A stretch of DNA of 11,281 nucleotides, taken from NCBI GenBank assembly GCA_030590605.1, contig JAUUYB010000024.1, forward strand, positions 1 through 11,281, written 5' to 3'. The notes beneath the pieces were generated by a model. That model worked only from the letters and a program-made list of their open reading frames with translations, had not been told where the DNA came from and made no database searches. Position numbers and translations under genes: made by a program. The DNA comes from Candidatus Woesearchaeota archaeon. Its GTDB lineage: Archaea > Nanobdellota > Nanobdellia > Woesearchaeales > JAUUYB01. Below, piece after piece: positions 6,182 to 11,281 of this stretch (position 1 is the first letter of the stretch; every line of letters starts with the position of its first letter).

Positions 6182-6769
6182 CTATTTGGATTCGAAGACT
6201 TTTTTGTCTACGACTCCTATCTTCTTATTAATCTCTTCGAGATTTGTTCTCCATTTCTCGAATTGCTTGTCTTCTTCGATTTTGATTTCATTAAGTCTTG
6301 TGATGATATTATCAGCTTCTTTGATATTGATTTTTACTCGATTTTGACCGTCGATGAATATACGGAAATCATCGACTGTTACGAAGAGGGGGCCTTCTGG
6401 TTTCGTGCCGATTGCTGATTCAGCTTCCGGGAAATGTGGTGAAGTGGGTGCACCAAGAGGCAGTTTCTGTTCTGTCGGTTGTAAGTCAGTATTTTCGTAC
6501 TCATCCACAATCCGGTTCTCTTCAGCTGTAGGTATATGTGGTCCCGGGTCGACTGGGGGCTCTGGTTCAGGAGGGGGGGTTTGTATTGGTGGGGGTGGTT
6601 GTTGTACTGGTATTGATCCAGGTTCAGGTGTAAGATCTGGCAACTCCATAGCCTTTTCTGGTGGAAGAGGGGGTATCTCTAATTCTTCATCTGTGGGTGG
6701 GGAAGGTATAGAATGAGGAGCAGTCGGCATACTACCTGGTTTATTGAACACTTTATTGAAAATACCCAT
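6182..6769 (-). CDS. Proline-rich N-terminus plus small helical domain, 195 aa
   Basis: The protein has three parts. Residues 1-12 (MGIFNKVFNKPG) form a short amphipathic start of the kind seen on peripheral or scaffold proteins. Residues 13-126 are a disordered, Pro- and Glu-rich stretch with repeated PP and PEP units. Residues 127-194 are a helical domain starting PLFVTVDDF and ending KKVFES, the same family as the 77-aa protein downstream. The flexible arm suggests a tether or a ligand for proline-binding modules. A strong TATA box (6814-6823) and an AGGGG ribosome site about 12 bases before the ATG make this the first gene of the cluster 195-77-121 aa. Function is unknown. A run of seven C residues on the coding strand falls in the Pro tract and could be a source of frameshifts. 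Confidence 0.85.
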   Translation of the reverse strand: MGIFNKVFNKPGSMPTAPHSIPSPPTDEELEIPPLPPEKAMELPDLTPEPGSIPVQQPPPPIQTPPPEPEPPVDPGPHIPTAEENRIVDEYENTDLQPTEQKLPLGAPTSPHFPEAESAIGTKPEGPLFVTVDDFRIFIDGQNRVKINIKEADNIITRLNEIKIEEDKQFEKWRTNLEEINKKIGVVDKKVFESK

Positions 6770-6813
6770 TGTGATTACACACCCCTTTTTCTAACTCACT
6801 ATCCTGATCATGG

Positions 6814-6823
6814 TTTTTATAAA
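6814..6823 (-). promoter_or_regulatory. TATA box of the three-gene small-protein cluster
   Basis: Minus strand TTTATAAAAA is a near-ideal archaeal box. Initiation near 6792 leaves a leader of about 22 nt that retains the AGGGG site at 6782-6786. Confidence 0.7.
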
Positions 6824-6922
6824 CTTTTTGTGCTACTCTATAATGGTATTAGAGTGTTTTAGACGAGTCAGTTTAGCATACAAAATTTCAGTATAGTGTA
6901 TTTTCTACAGCGGAGAAGTGAT

Positions 6923-6957
6923 ATTATTGAATGACACTGATGATGGAAAACAATAAT
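6923..6957. repeat. Inverted repeat ATTATTG-N21-CAATAAT in the divergent region
   Basis: Two perfect 7-bp arms (6923-6929 and 6951-6957) lie just before and touching the carA TATA element. The spacing and position would suit a dimeric repressor site, but the AT-rich arms could also arise by chance. The rest of the 213-bp gap between the divergent genes holds only promoter signals. Confidence 0.3.
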
Positions 6958-6966
6958 TTATTTAAA
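6956..6966 (+). promoter_or_regulatory. Candidate TATA box of carAB
   Basis: ATTTATTTAAA is the best plus-strand box in the gap. Initiation 24-27 bases downstream would fall near 6985-6988, just after the TTG at 6983 and about eight bases before the ATG at 6995, so it bears directly on the choice of carA start. Confidence 0.4.
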
Positions 6967-6982
6967 GGGAGGACAGCTTCAA

Positions 6983-8083
6983 TTGATTTTTGATATGGAC
7001 AGGAAAAAAGCAAAACTGATTCTTGAGGATGGTTCTGTATTTCATGGGTATGGGTTCGGAGCAAAGAATGGTGTGTCCGGCGAGGTCGTCTTCAACACCA
7101 GTATGGTAGGATATCCTGAATCCATGACTGATCCTTCATATGCAGGGCAGATTCTGGTCTTCACATATCCCCTGATAGGGAACTATGGGGTGCCTCCTGA
7201 ACAGAAAGAACACGGCCTGCTCAAGTTTTTTGAGTCTGATGATATCCACACTAAAGGTATCATCATATCTGATTATTCTTTTGAATATTCACATTTCAAC
7301 GCTGCATCTTCACTTGACGGATGGATGGATTCGAAGGGAGTGCCTGGAATCTATGGTATAGACACTCGCGAGCTGACAAAGAAGCTCAGGGAGAAAGGGA
7401 CCATGGTTGGCAAGATAATCATGGATAAAGATGTTCCTTTTGAGGATCCTAGTACTGTGAACTTGGTTGAGACTGTAAGCATAGATAAGCCGGTTTATTA
7501 TGGGGACCCTAAGTCAAAGATAAGGGTTCTGGTCATCGATTGCGGAGTGAAGTACAATATTCTTAAGAGTTTCATAAAGAGAGGGTGTTATGTTATCAGG
7601 GCGCCTTGGAATCATGATTTTTCAGATATGGATTATGATGCGTTATTCATCTCGAACGGGCCAGGAGACCCGGAGATATGTGTGGAGACTATCAGGCATA
7701 TCAAGAAGGCTATGGAAGAGAAGAATCCTCGGCCAGTGATGGGGATATGTCTCGGAAACCAGCTCTTAGGTTTGGCTGCGGGAGGGAAGACACATAAGCT
7801 CAAGTATGGACATAGGTCGCAGAACCAGCCATGTATAGACCTTGAGACTGGGAGATGTTACATAACCAGCCAGAATCATGGGTATGTCCTGGACACTAAG
7901 ACCCTTCCTGCAGGATGGGCGCCTTGGTTTGTGAATGCGAATGATGATACGAACGAAGGGATCAAGCATAAGGATTTGCCGTTCTTTTCAGTGCAATTTC
8001 ATCCAGAGGCAAGTCCTGGTCCTGTGGATACTGATTTCCTTTTCGACCAGTTTATTGATGTGATACGGCGGTGGAAGAAATGA
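6983..8083 (+). CDS. carA: Carbamoyl-phosphate synthetase small (glutaminase) subunit
   Basis: CarA hydrolyses glutamine and passes ammonia through a tunnel to CarB. The 366 residues have the full family length. The N-terminal domain shows KLILEDGSVFHGYGFG, GEVVFNTSMVGYPESMTDPS and TYPLIGNYGVPPE. The class I amidotransferase domain begins near VLVIDCGVKYNI (183) and has SNGPGDPE (224-231), the nucleophile elbow GICLGNQ (C256), SQNHGYV (296-302) and VQFHPEASPGP (H340, E342), so the catalytic Cys-His-Glu set is intact. The start is uncertain: TTG at 6983 has a GGGAGG site (6968-6973) about nine bases upstream, while ATG at 6995 fits the candidate TATA box and would give MDRKKAKLILEDG, a more usual CarA beginning. 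carA ends in an ATGA overlap with carB. The N-domain wording resembles Bacteroidetes CarA as I remember it, in line with carB. Confidence 0.96.
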   Translation: MIFDMDRKKAKLILEDGSVFHGYGFGAKNGVSGEVVFNTSMVGYPESMTDPSYAGQILVFTYPLIGNYGVPPEQKEHGLLKFFESDDIHTKGIIISDYSFEYSHFNAASSLDGWMDSKGVPGIYGIDTRELTKKLREKGTMVGKIIMDKDVPFEDPSTVNLVETVSIDKPVYYGDPKSKIRVLVIDCGVKYNILKSFIKRGCYVIRAPWNHDFSDMDYDALFISNGPGDPEICVETIRHIKKAMEEKNPRPVMGICLGNQLLGLAAGGKTHKLKYGHRSQNQPCIDLETGRCYITSQNHGYVLDTKTLPAGWAPWFVNANDDTNEGIKHKDLPFFSVQFHPEASPGPVDTDFLFDQFIDVIRRWKK

Positions 8084-11000
8084 AGGTATCAAAGAGGGAC
8101 ATGCCAAAAAAAGTCATTCTTTTGGGGTCAGGCGCGCTTAAGATCGGTGAAGCTGGAGAGTTTGACTATTCCGGAAGCCAGGCGATTAAAGCCCTCAAAG
8201 AAGAAGGGATAGAGATAGTCCTGGACAATCCGAATATCGCGACTGTACAGACTAGCGAGGGAATGGCAGACAAGATATTTTTTCTTCCTGTTACTCCATA
8301 TTTTGTCGAGAAGATAATTGAAAAGGAGAAGCCTGACGGAATCCTTCTTTCCTTTGGCGGGCAGACTGCCCTGAACTGCGGAGTTGAACTGTTCACAAAA
8401 GGGGTTTTGAAAAAGCATAATGTGAATGTTCTTGGCACGCCTGTCGAGACGATCATGAATTCTGAAGACAGGGATCTTTTTGTCCGGAAACTTGATGAGA
8501 TAGGGGCGAAAGCGCCGAAGAGCAAGGCAGTGACAAATGTAAGCGGGGCGTTGAAGGCAGCTGAATATTTAGGATACCCTATCATGATGAGGTGTGCATA
8601 TACTCTTGGTGGACAGGGTTCAGGCATAGTAGGGGACAAAAAGAAATTGAAGGTCAAGGTAGCGGAAGCGCTTGCTTTCACAGATCAGGTCCTTATCGAG
8701 GAATGTCTGGTTGGTTGGAAAGAAGTTGAGTATGAAGTGGTCAGGGATTGCAAGGATAATTGTATCACTGTGTGTAACATGGAAAATTTCGATCCCTTAG
8801 GAGTACATACTGGAGAAAGTATAGTTGTAGCTCCATCCCAGACACTTACAAATTCAGAGTATCACAAGCTGAGACGGATATCGATTGATGTCATCAGGCA
8901 CTTAGGAGTCATAGGGGAATGTAACATCCAGTTCGCTCTCGATCCATTCTCTGAAGATTATAGGATCATAGAAGTCAATGCCAGGCTGTCCCGAAGTTCT
9001 GCACTCGCGTCGAAGGCGACAGGATATCCGCTGGCGTTTATCGCAGCGAAGCTCTCATTAGGATACGGACTCACCGAGATTCCGAATTCGATTACTAAGA
9101 CCACTATGGCCTGTTTTGAACCTGCGTTGGATTATATTGTGGTCAAGATTCCGAGATGGGATCTCCAGAAGTTCAAGAACGCGTCCACTAAACTTGGGAC
9201 TGCCATGAAGTCGGTTGGGGAAGTGATGGCTATAGGCAGGAAGTTTGAAGAAGCGCTTCAAAAAGCCATCCGGATGCTTCAGGTAGGGATGTGGGGAGTT
9301 GTAGGAAATGATGTTGAGTTCTCAAACGTGAAGAAGGGCATTGAGCAGCCTAATGATAAGAGGGTGTTCGCGATTGTTAAAGCGATTGAGATGGGTTGGG
9401 GTATAGATAAGATACATGATCTTTCGAAGATTGACAAGTGGTTCCTCTTCAAGATCCAAAATCTTGTAGATATCTCAAAGAGGATAAGTGATGATGATCT
9501 GGATATGGAACTCATGAGGGATGCAAAGAAGCACGGATTCTCTGACAAGCAGATTGGGGTCTACGCTAAGATGGATTCCTATGAAGTGAGGGAAAAAAGG
9601 AAATCCTACGGGGTGGTTCCTTATATCAAGCAGATTGATACCTTGGCAGCAGAGTTCCCTGCGAAGACAAATTATCTATACTTGACATATAATGGTTCAA
9701 GGGATGATGTCGAAGGGTATGGTAAGGAAGGGGTATTCGTGCTTGGGTCAGGAGCGTATCGTATCGGGTCATCAGTGGAATTCGATTGGTGTTGCGTGAA
9801 TACTGTGTTTACCCTTAAGGAATTAGGGGTCAAGACTATCATGATCAACTATAATCCTGAGACTGTTTCGACTGACTATGATATTTGTGATAAATTGTTT
9901 TTTGACGAGTTATCATTCGAGGTGATTGCTGACCTCTATGATAAGGAGCAGCCGCGTGGGTTGATTCTTTCGATGGGTGGGCAGATTCCGAATAATCTTG
10001 CGATGGATTGCGCTGCAGCAGGGATACCTATCTTGGGGACGTCCCCGGAAAATATCGATCGGGCAGAGGACAGGTCTAAGTTCTCAAGCCTTCTTGATGA
10101 TTTAGGGATTGACCAGCCGGAATGGATAAGTGTGACTAGCATGGATGCTGCGAAGAAGTTTGCAGAACGGGTGGGTTATCCGATTTTGGTGAGGCCATCT
10201 TACGTATTGTCAGGTGCAGCTATGAGTGTCGCTCTTAATCATATTGATCTTGTCAGTTTTCTGAATAAGGCAGCAGATGTATCAGAGGACGCGCCTGTAG
10301 TGGTGAGTAAGTTCATTGAGAACGCGAGAGAGGTAGAGATAGATGCTGTAGCGAAAGATGGAGAGCTCGTGATAACCGCCATCTCTGAACATGTAGAGAA
10401 TGCTGGAGTGCATAGTGGGGATGCGACGATTGTCTTCCCACCTCAGAGGACATATATCGCGACGATAAGGAAGATTCGGAGAGTGGCGAAGGGGATAGCG
10501 AAGAAGTTAGATATCACCGGACCATTCAATATTCAGTTCATCGCCAAGGACAACCAGATAAAGGTGATTGAATGTAATCTTAGGGCATCTAGGAGTTTCC
10601 CGTTCGTGTCTAAGGTGAGTAAGACGAATTTCATTGAGCTCGCGACAAGAGCTATTATGGGCAAGAAAGTGCCCGATTGGATATCGACGCTTGATATGGA
10701 AGTTGTTGGTGTGAAGGCTCCGCAATTTTCTTTCACGAGGATTAAGGGCGCAGATCCGGTGTTAGGTGTAGAGATGGCGTCGACTGGAGAAGTAGGCTGT
10801 ATCGCAGATAATTTCAAGGAAGCATTCTTGGCTTCTATGATTTCAGTGGGGCATAAACAGCCGATAAAAAATATTCTTCTTTCTATCGGGGGGGACCTTA
10901 ACAAGCTCAAGTTCCTCCCATATGCGAAGAAGATTGCTGCTGTAGGATTTAATATCTATGCGACTGAACATACATCTGAATTTTTAGACCAGCATGGCAT

Positions 11001-11277
11001 AAAGAACAAGATGGTCTACAAGGCGCATAATATTCATAAGAAGAATAATGTATTGACATTGATAGAAAATAATCAGTTAGAGATGGTGTTCAACGTTCCG
11101 AACAATCAGAACAAGAAGACTGTGACAGACGGATTCCGTATCAGGCGGAAATCTGTAGATTATGATGTCTCTCTCATAACGAATCTCCAGGTAGGGATAG
11201 CGATGGTAGATTCCATGGTGAATAGTCCGGTTGATAAGATCAAGATCAAGGCCTATGACGAATACAGGGGGTTGTAA
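8080..11277 (+). CDS. carB: Carbamoyl-phosphate synthetase large subunit
   Basis: CarB makes carbamoyl phosphate from bicarbonate, ammonia and two ATP, feeding pyrimidine and arginine synthesis. The intact chain of 1065 residues has both synthetase halves. The first opens with GSGALKIGEAGEFDYSGSQA and has its metal-binding IIEVNARLSRSS at about 296-307 (E298, N300). A connecting domain (about 400-550) follows. The second half starts VLGSGAYRIGSSVEFDW and has VIECNLRASRSFPFVSK at 829-845 (E831, N833). An MGS-like regulatory domain covers about 930-1065. I chose the ATG at 8080 because it overlaps the carA stop as ATGA; a GTG at 8071 and an ATG at 8101 (with GAGGG nearby) are alternatives. Wording such as LDYIVVKIPRWDLQKF, TNYLYLTYNG and ADPVLGVEMASTGEVG follows the CAD/Bacteroidetes form. 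In the MGS domain the usual ATxGT reads ATEHT, so effector binding may be altered. Confidence 0.97.
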   Translation: MKVSKRDMPKKVILLGSGALKIGEAGEFDYSGSQAIKALKEEGIEIVLDNPNIATVQTSEGMADKIFFLPVTPYFVEKIIEKEKPDGILLSFGGQTALNCGVELFTKGVLKKHNVNVLGTPVETIMNSEDRDLFVRKLDEIGAKAPKSKAVTNVSGALKAAEYLGYPIMMRCAYTLGGQGSGIVGDKKKLKVKVAEALAFTDQVLIEECLVGWKEVEYEVVRDCKDNCITVCNMENFDPLGVHTGESIVVAPSQTLTNSEYHKLRRISIDVIRHLGVIGECNIQFALDPFSEDYRIIEVNARLSRSSALASKATGYPLAFIAAKLSLGYGLTEIPNSITKTTMACFEPALDYIVVKIPRWDLQKFKNASTKLGTAMKSVGEVMAIGRKFEEALQKAIRMLQVGMWGVVGNDVEFSNVKKGIEQPNDKRVFAIVKAIEMGWGIDKIHDLSKIDKWFLFKIQNLVDISKRISDDDLDMELMRDAKKHGFSDKQIGVYAKMDSYEVREKRKSYGVVPYIKQIDTLAAEFPAKTNYLYLTYNGSRDDVEGYGKEGVFVLGSGAYRIGSSVEFDWCCVNTVFTLKELGVKTIMINYNPETVSTDYDICDKLFFDELSFEVIADLYDKEQPRGLILSMGGQIPNNLAMDCAAAGIPILGTSPENIDRAEDRSKFSSLLDDLGIDQPEWISVTSMDAAKKFAERVGYPILVRPSYVLSGAAMSVALNHIDLVSFLNKAADVSEDAPVVVSKFIENAREVEIDAVAKDGELVITAISEHVENAGVHSGDATIVFPPQRTYIATIRKIRRVAKGIAKKLDITGPFNIQFIAKDNQIKVIECNLRASRSFPFVSKVSKTNFIELATRAIMGKKVPDWISTLDMEVVGVKAPQFSFTRIKGADPVLGVEMASTGEVGCIADNFKEAFLASMISVGHKQPIKNILLSIGGDLNKLKFLPYAKKIAAVGFNIYATEHTSEFLDQHGIKNKMVYKAHNIHKKNNVLTLIENNQLEMVFNVPNNQNKKTVTDGFRIRRKSVDYDVSLITNLQVGIAMVDSMVNSPVDKIKIKAYDEYRGL

Positions 11278-11281
11278 CAAT

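Noticed and set aside
6354..6716. Gly/Ser-rich plus-strand frame of 120 codons
   Set aside because: It is the antisense image of the Pro-rich arm of the 195-aa protein, which explains the Gly richness.
6839..6845. Bacterial-style TATAAT on the plus strand as the carAB promoter
   Set aside because: There is no matching -35 element, it is about 140 bases from the gene, and the other promoters in the window are archaeal in form.
6930..6960. C/D-box guide RNA suggested by CTGATGATGG
   Set aside because: Only a C-like box is visible; there is no correctly ordered D, C' and D' set at the usual spacing.
8166..8681. 171-codon minus-strand open frame inside carB
   Set aside because: It is antisense to the conserved first synthetase half of CarB and has a Ser/Pro/Phe-rich shadow composition.

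Overview
The window reads as part of an archaeal chromosome, most likely from a DPANN-type lineage (Woesearchaeota or Pacearchaeota-like; this lineage is an inference from protein style, not a measured placement). The archaeal evidence is direct: a PCNA sliding clamp, an archaeal-type RNase J with HAHLDH, HVSGHA and PAHGE motifs, TATA boxes 25-30 nt upstream of several genes, mixed Shine-Dalgarno and near-leaderless starts, and a tRNA-Leu(CAA) interrupted by a classic bulge-helix-bulge intron.

Layout. Everything left of about 6.8 kb is transcribed leftward (minus strand); carAB at the right is transcribed rightward from a 213-bp divergent intergenic region. From right to left on the minus strand: (i) a three-gene cluster of small helical proteins (195, 77 and 121 aa), the first two sharing a 68-residue domain; (ii) a tRNA-Leu(CAA) gene with two introns, one canonical at 37/38 and one inferred in the D-loop; (iii) an unrecognised 135-aa helical protein; (iv) archaeal RNase J; (v) PCNA; (vi) a two-gene ATGA-overlapped unit of a soluble ATP-grasp ligase-like enzyme and a membrane-anchored YiiX-like permuted papain-fold protein, which runs off the left edge.

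On the plus strand, carA and carB overlap at ATGA and encode both subunits of glutamine-dependent carbamoyl-phosphate synthetase, the entry step for pyrimidine and arginine synthesis. Their sequence style resembles the Bacteroidetes and eukaryotic CAD form (judged from memory), which suggests gene transfer.

The window holds no mobile element, CRISPR array or rRNA, and no stretch over 300 bases lacks a gene. The observations most worth following are the doubly interrupted tRNA, the ATP-grasp/YiiX-like pair, the duplicated small-protein domain and the origin of carAB.
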